Made by a program: the position numbers and the translations under genes | NCBI RefSeq assembly: GCF_023094245.1 | Contig: NZ_JALMEW010000001.1 | Coordinates: 62,001-126,000 of the forward strand | Source: Halomonas getboli | GTDB lineage: Bacteria; Pseudomonadota; Gammaproteobacteria; Pseudomonadales; Halomonadaceae | DNA length: 64,000 nucleotides | Direction: 5' to 3' | Shown here: one piece after another, positions 56,243-64,000 of the stretch | Layout of the letters: each line of letters starts with the position of its first letter | Position numbering within the stretch: the stretch's first letter is position 1 | Notes under the pieces: generated by a model | Seen by the model: only the letters and a program-made list of their open reading frames with translations | Told to the model about the DNA's origin: nothing | Database searches by the model: none

Positions 56243-57020
56243 CCGTGGAGGGTGGGTGAGGATTGTCGGTCTTGGCCCCGGCAGCGAGGCGCTGATCACC
56301 CCGGAGGCGTCGGGCGTACTTGCCGAGGCCACCGACGTGGTGGGCTACGTACCCTACGTCGAGCGGGTGGCGCCGCGGCCGGGGCTGACCCGCCACGGCT
56401 CGGACAACCGCGAGGAGATCCGCCGCGCCGAGCAGGCCCTCGAGATGGCCGCCGCCGGCCGCCGGGTGGCGGTGGTCTCCTCGGGCGACCCCGGCGTGTT
56501 CGCCATGGGCGCGGCGGTGTTCGAGGCGCTGGAGGCAGGCGAGCCGGCCTGGCGGGCGCTGGACATCCAGGTGCTGCCGGGGGTCTCGGCGATGCTCGCC
56601 GCCGGCGCGCGGCTCGGCGCGCCGCTGGGCCACGACTTCTGCTGCATCAACCTCTCCGACAACCTCAAGCCCTGGGCGCTGATCGAGAAGCGCCTGCGGC
56701 TGGCCGCTGATGCCGACTTCGCCATGGCCTTCTACAACCCGCGCTCCCGCTCGCGGCCGGAGGGCTTCGCCCGCGCCCTGGACGTGCTGCGCGAGGCCTG
56801 CGGCCTTGATCGCCCGATCATGTTCGCCCGCGCCGTCTCCACGCCGGAGGAGCGCTTGCGGGTCGTCACCCTCGGCGAGGCGACGCCGGAGATGGCCGAC
56901 ATGCGCACCCTGGTGATGGTGGGCTCGAGTCTGACGCGGCGGATTCCCGTCGAAGGCGACGGCGCGGGCGAATGGGTCTATACGCCGCGGTCGGTGCCGT
57001 CATTCGAGGGGGATCGATGA
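56193..57020 (+). CDS. cobJ: Precorrin-3B C17-methyltransferase CobJ
   Basis: A 275-residue (or 254-residue) SAM-dependent enzyme that contracts the ring while methylating C17. VRIVGLGPGSEALITPEA, SSGDPGVFAMGAAVFE, FCCINLSDNLKPW and AFYNPRSRSRPEGF are typical of CobJ/CbiH. The annotated ATG overlaps the stop of the 30-codon ORF, but residues 1-21 derive from a repeat and are not conserved; GTG at 56256, preceded by GGAGGG, begins exactly at the family core and may be the original start. The 3' end overlaps cobK on the opposite strand by 43 bases. Confidence 0.9.
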   Translation: MSISKTMPTPYGRCAAGRGGWVRIVGLGPGSEALITPEASGVLAEATDVVGYVPYVERVAPRPGLTRHGSDNREEIRRAEQALEMAAAGRRVAVVSSGDPGVFAMGAAVFEALEAGEPAWRALDIQVLPGVSAMLAAGARLGAPLGHDFCCINLSDNLKPWALIEKRLRLAADADFAMAFYNPRSRSRPEGFARALDVLREACGLDRPIMFARAVSTPEERLRVVTLGEATPEMADMRTLVMVGSSLTRRIPVEGDGAGEWVYTPRSVPSFEGDR

Positions 57021-57742
57021 CCCAGCCAGTCCAGCACCGCATCGGGCCTATGCGCCTCGCGGCGGGCCGGCAGCGCCGGGCGGTCGATCATCAGCACCGG
57101 AACCCCCAGCGTGCGGGCGGCCTCGAGCTTGGCCGCCGCCCCCGCGCCGCCGGCGTTCTTGCACACCAGGCGCTCGACGCCGTGCTCGCGCAGCAGGGCC
57201 AGGTCGCCCTCCCGGGTGAAGGGGCCGCGGTCGACGGTCAGGGTATGGCGCGGCAGCGGCGGCGCCTCCTCGGGCAGGTCGACCAGCCGCAGCACGTAGT
57301 GGTGCTCGGGCCGGGCGGCGAAGGCGGCCAGATGCATGCGCCCGATGGCCAGCAGCACCCGCTGGGGCGGGCCGGCGAGCGCGTCCACCGCCGCCTCGAT
57401 GCTCGCGACGCGCTGCCAGCGATCTCCATCTTGCGGCGCCCACGGCGGCCGGGTCAGGGCGATCAGCGCGGTGCCGGTTCGCTCGGCGGCGGCCACGGCG
57501 TGGCGGCTCATCCGCTCGGCGAAGGGATGGGTGGCATCGACCAGATGGGTGATGCGCTCGGCCTCGAGGAAGGCGGCCAGCCCGTCCACGCCGCCGAAGC
57601 CGCCCACCCGGGTCGGCAGCGGCTGGGGCTTCGGCGCGGCGACGCGGCCGGCATAGCTGAACAGCGCGGGGATGTCGCCCTCGGCGAGCGCGCGGGCCAG
57701 GGCGCTGGCCTCGGTGGTGCCACCCAGAATCAGGACCTTCAT
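56978..57742 (-). CDS. cobK: Precorrin-6A reductase CobK
   Basis: A 254-residue NADPH-dependent reductase. LILGGTTEASALARAL (residues 4-19) is the dinucleotide site, DATHPFAERMS (about 69-79) and LLIGRMHLAAF-like strand follow, and CKNAGGAGAAAKLEAARTLG closes the fold. It reduces precorrin-6A to 6B. It is the only gene of the ring operon on the minus strand: its 3' end overlaps cobJ and its start codon overlaps the cobL start by two bases, so its promoter must lie inside cobL. The ribosome binding site is weak. Confidence 0.9.
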   Translation of the reverse strand: MKVLILGGTTEASALARALAEGDIPALFSYAGRVAAPKPQPLPTRVGGFGGVDGLAAFLEAERITHLVDATHPFAERMSRHAVAAAERTGTALIALTRPPWAPQDGDRWQRVASIEAAVDALAGPPQRVLLAIGRMHLAAFAARPEHHYVLRLVDLPEEAPPLPRHTLTVDRGPFTREGDLALLREHGVERLVCKNAGGAGAAAKLEAARTLGVPVLMIDRPALPARREAHRPDAVLDWLGHRSPSNDGTDRGV

Positions 57743-58964
57743 GATGACTGACGCGAACGACGCTCCCTGGCTGACGGTGGTGGGCTGGGGCGAGAGTGGC
57801 ACGGCCGGGCTCACGCCGGCAAGCCGCGAGGCGCTGGAGGCCGCCGAGGTGGTATTCGGCGCCCGTCGCCACCTGCGCCTGCTGCCGCCGCTCGCCGCCG
57901 AGGTGCGCGAGTGGCCGGTGCCCTTCGCCGACGGCATCCCCGAACTGCTGGCCGAGCGCGGCCGGCGCACGGTGATGCTGGCCTCCGGCGATCCCTTCTG
58001 GTTCGGCGCCGGTGCGACCCTGGCGCGGCATCTCGCACCGGGCGAGTGGCGCTCGCTGCCGTCGCCCTCGACCTTCAGCCTGGCGGCCTCGCGGCTCGGC
58101 TGGTCGCTGGAGGGCGTAACCTGCCTCGGCCTTCACGCCCGGCCGCTGACGCGCCTGCGCCCGCACCTGCATCGCGGCCGCCGGCTGCTGGTACTGCTGC
58201 GGGACGGCGCGGCGGTGGCGGCGCTGGCCGACTGGCTCGGGCGCGTCGGCTTCGGCGCCAGCCAACTTCACGTGCTGGAGGCGCTGGGCGGCGATCAAGA
58301 ACGCGTGCGCTGCCTGCGTGCCGACGCCGAGCTGCCGGACGACATCGCCCATCCGGTGGCGGTGGGGCTCGAGGTCGACGGCGACGGACCGGCGCTGCCG
58401 CTGACGCCGGGGCGGCCGGACTGCTGGTTTTCCCACGACGGCCAGATCACCAAGCGGGCGGTGCGCGCCGCCACGCTTGCCGCCCTGGCCCCGATGCCGG
58501 GCGAGCGGCTGTGGGACATCGGCACCGGCTCCGGCTCGGTGGCCATCGAGTGGCTGCTGGCCCATCCGGACAACCGCGCCCTGGGCCTCGAGCGCGATGC
58601 CGAGCGCGCCGAGCGCGCCCGCCGCAACGCCCGGGAACTCGGCGTCGACTGGCTGGAGGTAATCGAGGGCGACGCCGCGGCGCTGCTGGCAGATGAGCTT
58701 GCCGACGCACCGCCGCCCGATGCGGTCTTCATCGGCGGTGGGCTATCCGAGGCGCTGCTCGACGCGCTTTGGCCGCGCCTGCCGGCGGGCACGCGGCTGG
58801 TGGCCAATGCGGTGACGCTCGAATCCGAGGCACTGCTGGCCCACCGACAGCGCGAACTTGGCGGCGAGCTGGTACGGCTGGAGCTGTCGTCGGCGACCGC
58901 CCTCGGCAGCCGCCGCGGCTGGAAGGCCGCCTATCCCATCGTGCAGTGGCGGGTCGTGAGATGA
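57741..58964 (+). CDS. cobL: Precorrin-6B C5,15-methyltransferase (decarboxylating) CobL
   Basis: A 407-residue two-domain enzyme. Residues about 1-210 form the CbiE-like methyltransferase (VVGWGESGTAGLTPASREAL, ASGDPFWFGAGATL); residues about 225-407 form the CbiT-like domain with SAM motif LWDIGTGSGSVAIEW. It methylates C5 and C15 and decarboxylates the C12 acetate. The ATG pair at 57741/57744 sits on the cobK start codon of the other strand; AGGA lies 5 bases upstream. Overlaps cobE at the 3' end. Confidence 0.92.
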   Translation: MMTDANDAPWLTVVGWGESGTAGLTPASREALEAAEVVFGARRHLRLLPPLAAEVREWPVPFADGIPELLAERGRRTVMLASGDPFWFGAGATLARHLAPGEWRSLPSPSTFSLAASRLGWSLEGVTCLGLHARPLTRLRPHLHRGRRLLVLLRDGAAVAALADWLGRVGFGASQLHVLEALGGDQERVRCLRADAELPDDIAHPVAVGLEVDGDGPALPLTPGRPDCWFSHDGQITKRAVRAATLAALAPMPGERLWDIGTGSGSVAIEWLLAHPDNRALGLERDAERAERARRNARELGVDWLEVIEGDAAALLADELADAPPPDAVFIGGGLSEALLDALWPRLPAGTRLVANAVTLESEALLAHRQRELGGELVRLELSSATALGSRRGWKAAYPIVQWRVVR

Positions 58965-59353
58965 GGGTGGCGGGTTTCGGCATGCGCCGCTCGGCCACGC
59001 TCGCCTCGCTTGCCGAGGCGCTGGAGCGGCTTGAGGCGCAATACGGCCCGGCCGACCGGCTGGCAGTGGCCGAAAGTATGTATCAGTTGGTGGAGTGCTT
59101 GGGCGAGGCGCGGGGCCTCGAGACGCTCGCCGTACCCGACGCGGCGCTGGCTGCGGCCGAGACGCTGACGCATTCCCCGCACAGCCGGCAGGCCCGCGGC
59201 ACCGGCAGCGTCGCCGAGGCCGTGGCGGTACTGGCGGCCGAGCCGGGCGCGACGCTGCTCGGCCCGCGGCTGGTTTCCCCGGATCGATGCGCCACCGCCG
59301 CGATGGCCAGCGCCGCTATGACAAGAGACATCCCGGCAGGAGACACGACATGA
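58961..59353 (+). CDS. cobE: CobE/CbiG C-terminal domain protein
   Basis: A 130-residue protein with the CobE/CbiG C-terminal pattern: [19 protein letters not shown] at the start and [17 protein letters not shown] followed by a Cys near the end ([11 protein letters not shown]). CobE is needed for aerobic B12 synthesis but its exact role is uncertain; it may stabilise an intermediate. It overlaps both cobL and cobM by ATGA. Confidence 0.82.
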   Translation: MRVAGFGMRRSATLASLAEALERLEAQYGPADRLAVAESMYQLVECLGEARGLETLAVPDAALAAAETLTHSPHSRQARGTGSVAEAVAVLAAEPGATLLGPRLVSPDRCATAAMASAAMTRDIPAGDTT

Positions 59354-60171
59354 CCGTTCATTTCATCGGTGCCGGCCCCGGCGCGCCGGACCTCTTGACG
59401 CTGCGCGGGCGCGACCTGATCGCCGCGAGCCCCGTCTGCCTCTACGCCGGCTCACTGGTGCCGGAGGCGATCCTCGCCCATTGCCCGGCGGACGCTCGCG
59501 TCATCAACACCGCGCCGCTGTCGCTTGACGAGATCATCGACGAGATCGCCGCGGCCCACGCCGCCGGCCAGGACGTGGCCCGGCTGCACTCCGGCGACCT
59601 GTCGGTATGGTCGGCCATGAGCGAGCAACTGCGCCGTCTGCGCGCGCTGGGCATTCCCTACGCCATCACGCCCGGGGTGCCGGCCTTCGCCGCGGCCGCC
59701 GCCACCCTCGGCCAGGAGCTGACGCTGCCGGGCGTGGCGCAGTCGGTGGTGCTGACCCGCACGCCGGGCCGCGCCAGCGCCATGCCGGACGGCGAGACCC
59801 TGGCCAACTTCGCCCGCACCGGGGCGACGCTGGCGATCCACCTATCCATCCATCACCTGGAGCAGGTGGTGGCGAATCTTGTTCCCTTCTACGGTGCCGA
59901 CGGCCCGGTGGCCATCGTCTGGCGCGCCAGCTGGCCCGATCAGAAGGTGATCCGCGGGCGGCTCGACACCATCGCCGCACGCCTCGATCCGGCCATGAAC
60001 CGCACCGCGCTGATCCTGGTCGGCCCGGCGCTGGCAAGCGACGACTTCGACGACAGCTGCCTCTACGCCATCGGCTACGACCGCCGCTTCCGGCCCCAGT
60101 CGGCGGACTCGCCCTTCGCCGAGGGTGGCGCCTTTGAGGAAGAGCGCGCGGCACGAGAGGGCGGCGCATGA
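59350..60171 (+). CDS. cobM: Precorrin-4 C11-methyltransferase CobM
   Basis: A 273-residue SAM-dependent methyltransferase. [51 protein letters not shown] and [21 protein letters not shown] are signatures of the CobM/CbiF branch, which methylates C11 of precorrin-4. The last 20 residues are variable. It overlaps cobE and cobF by ATGA. Confidence 0.94.
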   Translation: MTVHFIGAGPGAPDLLTLRGRDLIAASPVCLYAGSLVPEAILAHCPADARVINTAPLSLDEIIDEIAAAHAAGQDVARLHSGDLSVWSAMSEQLRRLRALGIPYAITPGVPAFAAAAATLGQELTLPGVAQSVVLTRTPGRASAMPDGETLANFARTGATLAIHLSIHHLEQVVANLVPFYGADGPVAIVWRASWPDQKVIRGRLDTIAARLDPAMNRTALILVGPALASDDFDDSCLYAIGYDRRFRPQSADSPFAEGGAFEEERAAREGGA

Positions 60172-60965
60172 TTCATCTGTCGCTGATCGGCATCGGCACC
60201 GGCAACCCCGATCACATCACCCTGGCCGGCGTGCGCGCGCTGCGCGAGGCCGAGCTGATCCTGCTGCCGCGCAAGGGCGAGGCCCGCTCGGACCTGGTCG
60301 ACCTGCGCCGGCTGCTGTGCCGACACCTGCTCGATGAATCCGCGCTCACGCGGGTGGTGGAGTTCGAGCTGCCGCGCCGCGACGTCCGCGACGACTACCT
60401 GGGCGCGGTGGACGACTGGCACGCCGCCATCGCCGAGACCTGGCGCGAGCAGATGGCGCATCACCTGCCCGAGGGCGGGCAGGCCGCGATGCTGATCTGG
60501 GGCGACCCCTCGCTCTACGACAGCAGCCTGCGCATCGCCGCACGCCTCAAGGGCGCGGGGCCCGAGAACGAAGGCGGCATGGCGCTCGAGGTGAGCGTGG
60601 TGCCCGGCATCACCAGCCTGCAGGTGCTGACCGCCGAGCATCGCATCCCCTTGAACGCCCTGGCCGAGCCGGTGCAGATCACCACCGGGCGGCGCCTGCG
60701 CGAGCGCGGCTGGCCCGGCGACGCCGCCAGCGTGGCGGTGATGCTCGACGCCGGCGGCGCCTTCCAGACGCTGGCCCCGGAGGGCCTGCATATCTGGTGG
60801 GGCGCCTATCTCGGCATGGACAAGCAGTGCCTGATCGACGGCCCGCTGGCCGAGGTCGGCCCTACCATCGTCGAGCGCCGCGCCGCGCTGCGCGAGTGCC
60901 ATGGCTGGATCATGGACGTCTATCTGCTGGCGCGTCAGCCGCTGCTGCCGGGGCCTATCGAATGA
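60168..60965 (+). CDS. cobF: Precorrin-6A synthase (deacetylating) CobF
   Basis: A 265-residue methyltransferase that methylates C1 of precorrin-5 and removes the acetyl group, a step specific to the aerobic pathway. Motifs: [50 protein letters not shown] and [20 protein letters not shown]. It is the last gene of the tightly overlapping series; a 229-base gap with a repeat follows before cobO. Confidence 0.93.
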   Translation: MIHLSLIGIGTGNPDHITLAGVRALREAELILLPRKGEARSDLVDLRRLLCRHLLDESALTRVVEFELPRRDVRDDYLGAVDDWHAAIAETWREQMAHHLPEGGQAAMLIWGDPSLYDSSLRIAARLKGAGPENEGGMALEVSVVPGITSLQVLTAEHRIPLNALAEPVQITTGRRLRERGWPGDAASVAVMLDAGGAFQTLAPEGLHIWWGAYLGMDKQCLIDGPLAEVGPTIVERRAALRECHGWIMDVYLLARQPLLPGPIE

Positions 60966-60973
60966 TTGATATA

Positions 60974-61144
60974 GGGGACAAGCCGCAGCGGAGCTCCTAC
61001 GCCATGGGTGAGGAGCCTTGCTCCGAACGGGCTGGCCAAGGATGGCCAGCACCGGACCTGCAAGCGGAGCAGGATGCGAGAGCGCGGCAGGGCGTCGGGA
61101 GCTACAAGGATGTATTCATCGCGTCTCCGCGTAGGCTTGTCCCC
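60974..61144 (+). repeat. Dispersed palindromic repeat, copy C3
   Basis: Its ends are the inverted repeat GGGGACAAGCCGCAGCGGAG and CTCCGCGTAGGCTTGTCCCC. An internal module (61007-61088; CGAACGGGCTGGCCAAGGAT then GGCCAGCACCGG, AAGCGGAGCAGGATGCGAGA) is also present inside copy C4. It occupies almost the whole gap between cobF and cobO. Confidence 0.78.
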
Positions 61145-61194
61145 GGCATTCTCCCAGAAACACCACGTCATTCCCTCGATCGCTGGAGACCTCG

Positions 61195-61800
61195 ATGAAG
61201 CACGTCGACCCCGAGCGCCATGCGGTGCGCATGGCCCACAAGCAGAAGATCATGAACGAGCGGATCGCCGCCGCCGACAAGGAGCAGGGCGTGCTGCTGG
61301 TGCTCACCGGTCCCGGCAAGGGCAAGAGCAGCTCCGGCTTCGGCATGGTCGCACGCGCCCTGGGCCACGGCATGAAGGTCGGCGTGGTGCAGTTCATCAA
61401 GGGCAAGTTCCAGACCGGCGAGGAGGCCTTCTATCGCTCGCTGCCGGGCGTGGACTACCACGTCATGGGCGAGGGCTACACCTGGGACACCCAGGATCGC
61501 GAGCGCGACGTGCGTGCCGCCGAGGCGGCCTGGGCCGAGGCCAGTCGCATGCTGGCCGACCCGGACTATGCCCTGGTGCTGTTCGACGAGCTCAACATCG
61601 CCCTGCGCCACGGCTATCTGGAGCTCGACCGGGTGCTCGACGACCTCCAGGGCCGCCCGGCCATGCAGCACGCGGTGGTCACCGGCCGCCACGCCCCCGA
61701 GGCGCTGATCGAGCTGGCCGACACCGTGACCGAGATGAAGGTGGTCAAGCATGCCTTCAAGGATCAGGGCGTCAAGGCCCAGAAGGGCGTCGAACTCTAG
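61195..61800 (+). CDS. cobO: Cob(I)yrinic acid a,c-diamide adenosyltransferase CobO
   Basis: A 201-residue ATP:corrinoid adenosyltransferase of the CobO/BtuR family. The P-loop TGPGKGKSSSGFG is at residues 38-50, followed by VGVVQFIKGKF, GEGYTWDTQD and the Walker-B-like LVLFDELNIAL. It adds the upper adenosyl ligand to the reduced corrinoid. The N-terminus HAVRMAHKQKIMNERIAAADKE is typical. It is flanked on both sides by dispersed repeats. Confidence 0.94.
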   Translation: MKHVDPERHAVRMAHKQKIMNERIAAADKEQGVLLVLTGPGKGKSSSGFGMVARALGHGMKVGVVQFIKGKFQTGEEAFYRSLPGVDYHVMGEGYTWDTQDRERDVRAAEAAWAEASRMLADPDYALVLFDELNIALRHGYLELDRVLDDLQGRPAMQHAVVTGRHAPEALIELADTVTEMKVVKHAFKDQGVKAQKGVEL

Positions 61801-61980
61801 GCCGGCCTGAGAAGTGGCTGCGCTCGGCTATACGGCGTTAAAAATCAGCTCGTGCGCGAGCCCGGTCAAAGTCCTCATTTAGGGCTCCTAAACTCCGGCT
61901 TTTCGCTGATTTTTGCCTTGTCTAGCCTTCGCTCGCCGACTTTCAGGCTCGGCCTAGCCTGTTCCCGTTCCGTAGCTGCG
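61801..61980 (-). repeat. Dispersed repeat, copy B (downstream of cobO)
   Basis: Read on the minus strand this stretch contains CTGAAAGTCGGCGAGCGAAG, GGAGTTTAGGAGCCCTAAAT and AACGCCGTATAGCCGAGCGC. Parts match copy A at 56130 and the inverted repeat at 30727. It is AT-richer than the flanking genes and begins just after the cobO stop. No ORF is credible in it. Confidence 0.7.
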
Positions 61981-62022
61981 CCACTAACGATATTGCCAGG
62001 TTCGTGGGGAGTGGCTGGATCA

Positions 62023-62204
62023 GCGCCGGGGGCGAGACGGCGCGAGGGGTTTTTGCCAGGGGTGAGGCGGATTCCGCCGAACGGGCTGGCCATGGATGGC
62101 CAGCACCGGCCCAGCAAGCGGAGCAGGATGCGAGAGCGCCGCTGGGCAAAAGTTAGCGCCCAGGGATGGGTTCACAGCGCCCTCGCGACGGCTTGGCGCC
62201 GGGC
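62023..62204 (+). repeat. Composite palindromic repeat, copy C4
   Basis: Outer parts match C2: GGGGTTTTTGCCAGGG on the left and GGCAAAAGTTAGCGCCCAGG plus GGGTTCACAGCGCCC on the right. Between them, in place of the C2 centre, is the module also seen in C3 (CGAACGGGCTGGCCATGGAT, AAGCGGAGCAGGATGCGAGA). This looks like one repeat inserted in, or recombined with, another. It ends 60 bases before bluB. Confidence 0.75.
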
Positions 62205-62264
62205 AAGCTCATCGTTCGCCGAGGCCGCGCTATTCCACCATCACGATTTCCAGGAGACCGCCGC

Positions 62265-62990
62265 ATGGCAGACCCGACCGGGCGACCCGATCACGCCTTC
62301 CCCGAGGCGCAGCGCGAGGGCCTCTACCGGGCCATCTTCGAGCGTCGCGACGTGCGCGCCCAGTTCCGCCCGGACCCGATTCCGCCCGCGGTGCTGGCGC
62401 GGCTGCTCGAGGCCGCCCACCACGCGCCCTCGGTGGGCTTCATGCAGCCCTGGGACTTCCTGCTGATCGACGACCGCGCGGTGCGAAGCCGCGTGCACGC
62501 CATCTTCGAGCGCGAGAACGCCAAGGCGGCCGAGGCCCACACCGGCGAGCGCGGCGCGCTGTATCGCCGGCTCAAGCTGGAGGGCATTCTCGATAGCCCG
62601 CTCAATCTGTGCATCACCTGCGACCGCAGCCGCGGCGGCGAGCACGTGCTGGGCCGCCAGAGCATCGTCGAGATGGACCTGTTCAGCACCTGCCTGGCGG
62701 TCCAGAACCTGTGGCTGGCGGCCCGGGCCGAGGGCATCGGCGTGGGCTGGGTCAGCATCCTCGATCAGGATGAGCTGGCCGAGGTGCTGGGCCTGCCGGA
62801 GAGCGTCTATCCGCTCGCCTACCTGTGCCTGGGCTACGTCGACGAGTTCCTCGACCGCCCCGAGCTGGCCCGCGCCGGCTGGCGCCAGCGCCTGCCGCTG
62901 GCCGAGCGGGTGCACGGCAACGGCTGGGGCCAGGCGGCCGACGCGCCGGCGCTGTTCGAGGCGCTCTCGGCGCGGGAGGGCGAGGGATGA
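62265..62990 (+). CDS. bluB: 5,6-dimethylbenzimidazole synthase BluB
   Basis: A 241-residue flavin-destructase of the nitroreductase fold that converts FMNH2 and O2 to dimethylbenzimidazole, the B12 lower ligand. [44 protein letters not shown] and LCLGYVDEF are characteristic. It provides the substrate for CobT at 30842. ATG at 62265 has AGGAG about 10 bases upstream. Its stop overlaps the cobQ start. Confidence 0.94.
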   Translation: MADPTGRPDHAFPEAQREGLYRAIFERRDVRAQFRPDPIPPAVLARLLEAAHHAPSVGFMQPWDFLLIDDRAVRSRVHAIFERENAKAAEAHTGERGALYRRLKLEGILDSPLNLCITCDRSRGGEHVLGRQSIVEMDLFSTCLAVQNLWLAARAEGIGVGWVSILDQDELAEVLGLPESVYPLAYLCLGYVDEFLDRPELARAGWRQRLPLAERVHGNGWGQAADAPALFEALSAREGEG

Positions 62991-64000
62991 AGGCGCTGAT
63001 GATCCAGGGCACCACCTCGGACGCCGGCAAGAGCACGGTGGTGGCGGGGCTGTGCCGTCTGCTGGCGCGGCGCGGCGTGTCGGTGGCGCCCTTCAAGCCC
63101 CAGAACATGGCGCTGAACAGCGCCGTGACGCCGGAGGGCGGCGAGATCGGCCGCTCCACGGCGCTGCAGGCGGTGGCCTGCGGGCTGGCGCCTCATGCCG
63201 ACATGAATCCGGTGCTGCTCAAGCCCGAGACCGACCGCGGCGCCCAGGTGATCCTCGACGGTCGGGTCCACGGCCACATGGACGCGCTGGATTACCACGC
63301 CTTCAAGCGCCAGGCCCGGGAGACCGTGCTGGCGGCCTGGGCGCGGCTGACTTCACGCCATGATCTCGTCATTGCGGAGGGGGCGGGGAGTCCTGCTGAA
63401 ATCAATCTTCGTGCCAATGATATCGCCAATATGGGCTTCGCCGAGGCGGTGGACTGCCCGGTGTGGCTGGTGGCCGACATCGACCGCGGCGGCGTCTTCG
63501 CCCAGCTGGTCGGCACCCTCGAGCTGCTGAGTGAAAGCGAGCGCGCGCGCACCACCGGACTCGTGATCAATCGCTTCCGCGGCGACATCGCGCTGCTCGA
63601 GCCGGGACTGGACTGGCTTACCGAGCGCACCGGCAAGCCGGTGACCGGCGTGCTGCCGCACCTGAACGGCCTGCTGCTCGACGCCGAGGACGGCCTGGGG
63701 CTCACCGAGAGCGCGGCCGAGGCGCCGGGGCTGCGGGTGGCGGTGCCGGCGCTGCCCCGGATCAGCAACCACACCGACCTCGACGCGCTGCGCCTGCATC
63801 CGCGGGTCGAGCTGACGCTGGTGGGCCCGGGCCGGGCCATGCCGCCGGCCGACGTCATCCTGCTGCCCGGCAGCAAGAGCACCGCCAGCGACCTGGCCTG
63901 GCTGCGTCGCGAGGGCTGGGAGCCGGCGATCCGCCGCCACCTGCGCTACGGCGGCCGGGTGCTCGGCATCTGCGGCGGCTTCCAGATGCTCGGCGAGGCC
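62987..64000 (+). CDS. cobQ: Cobyric acid synthase CobQ (5' part, truncated by window end)
   Basis: The first 338 codons of an enzyme usually about 480-490 residues long that amidates four side chains (b, d, e, g) of adenosylcobyrinic acid a,c-diamide. The P-loop GTTSDAGKS is at residues 8-16, then [40 protein letters not shown] [20 protein letters not shown] and the glutamine amidotransferase Cys329 in [13 protein letters not shown] overlaps the bluB stop by four bases. The remaining part lies beyond position 64000. Confidence 0.94.
   Translation, partial: MKALMIQGTTSDAGKSTVVAGLCRLLARRGVSVAPFKPQNMALNSAVTPEGGEIGRSTALQAVACGLAPHADMNPVLLKPETDRGAQVILDGRVHGHMDALDYHAFKRQARETVLAAWARLTSRHDLVIAEGAGSPAEINLRANDIANMGFAEAVDCPVWLVADIDRGGVFAQLVGTLELLSESERARTTGLVINRFRGDIALLEPGLDWLTERTGKPVTGVLPHLNGLLLDAEDGLGLTESAAEAPGLRVAVPALPRISNHTDLDALRLHPRVELTLVGPGRAMPPADVILLPGSKSTASDLAWLRREGWEPAIRRHLRYGGRVLGICGGFQMLGEA

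Noticed and set aside
60974..62204. Closely spaced repeats considered as a CRISPR array or integron attC cluster
   Set aside because: Units differ in length and orientation, there are no regular spacers, no cas genes and no integrase; they behave as dispersed palindromic elements.

Overview
The window looks like chromosome of a high-GC gammaproteobacterium, most probably a Halomonadaceae member (Halomonas-like). This is inferred from the mix of DUF3549, YeaC, YqcC and PutA/PutP proteins, two OmpW-type porins, a Pseudomonas-like bau cluster and the codon bias. No 16S rRNA or other decisive marker is present. The DNA is ordinary chromosome: no prophage, transposase or CRISPR array was seen. Short dispersed palindromic repeats are scattered in the intergenic gaps.

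1-30.6 kb (housekeeping and catabolism). The end of a rimK locus lies next to a retropepsin-like RimB-type protease. It is followed by a DUF3549 gene and a cystine-type amino-acid ABC transporter. Next come two tandem OmpW porins, one with an FNR-like box upstream, and a proline module (AraC regulator, putA, a 40-codon ORF, putP). Two Crp/Fnr regulators follow, one with the four FNR iron-sulfur cysteines, then tRNA-Gly(CCC) with a possible small RNA downstream. A CBS protein, a Pmp3-like protein, an EamA exporter, NAD kinase, a metallophosphatase, GlpG, YeaC and DUF2797 proteins and an alcohol dehydrogenase fill the stretch to 23.5 kb. A beta-alanine module (bauC-bauA with divergent bauR), an SOS-controlled PA0069-family radical SAM gene and a sulfite dehydrogenase pair complete this half.

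30.8-64 kb (cobalamin). This is a nearly complete aerobic vitamin B12 locus. Nucleotide-loop assembly (cobT-cbiB-cobD-cobU-cobS-cobC plus a second CobU-like gene) comes first. A cobalamin riboswitch then precedes the uptake operon btuB-btuF-btuC-btuD. A FecBCD-type ABC importer on the opposite strand carries a Zur-like operator and looks compositionally different. A second cobalamin riboswitch precedes the large corrin-ring operon: a fused ChlI/ChlD chelatase subunit, cobB, cobW, cobN, cobG, cobH, cobI, cobJ, (cobK reversed), cobL, cobE, cobM, cobF, cobO, bluB and cobQ, which runs off the window. CobG, CobF, CobN and CobK mark the oxygen-dependent (late cobalt insertion) pathway. Not seen here are cobA (SUMT), cobR and cobS/cobT-type chelatase subunits; the fused ChlI/ChlD protein probably replaces the last. 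Most cob genes overlap by ATGA or TGATG, implying translational coupling.

Most unusual points: the Zur-like site controlling an importer inside the B12 locus, two families of mosaic palindromic repeats inserted between cob genes (one forming the cobI-cobJ junction), 30-codon coupled ORFs, cobK and cobL whose start codons overlap head to head, and two CobU-like proteins with complementary conserved motifs.
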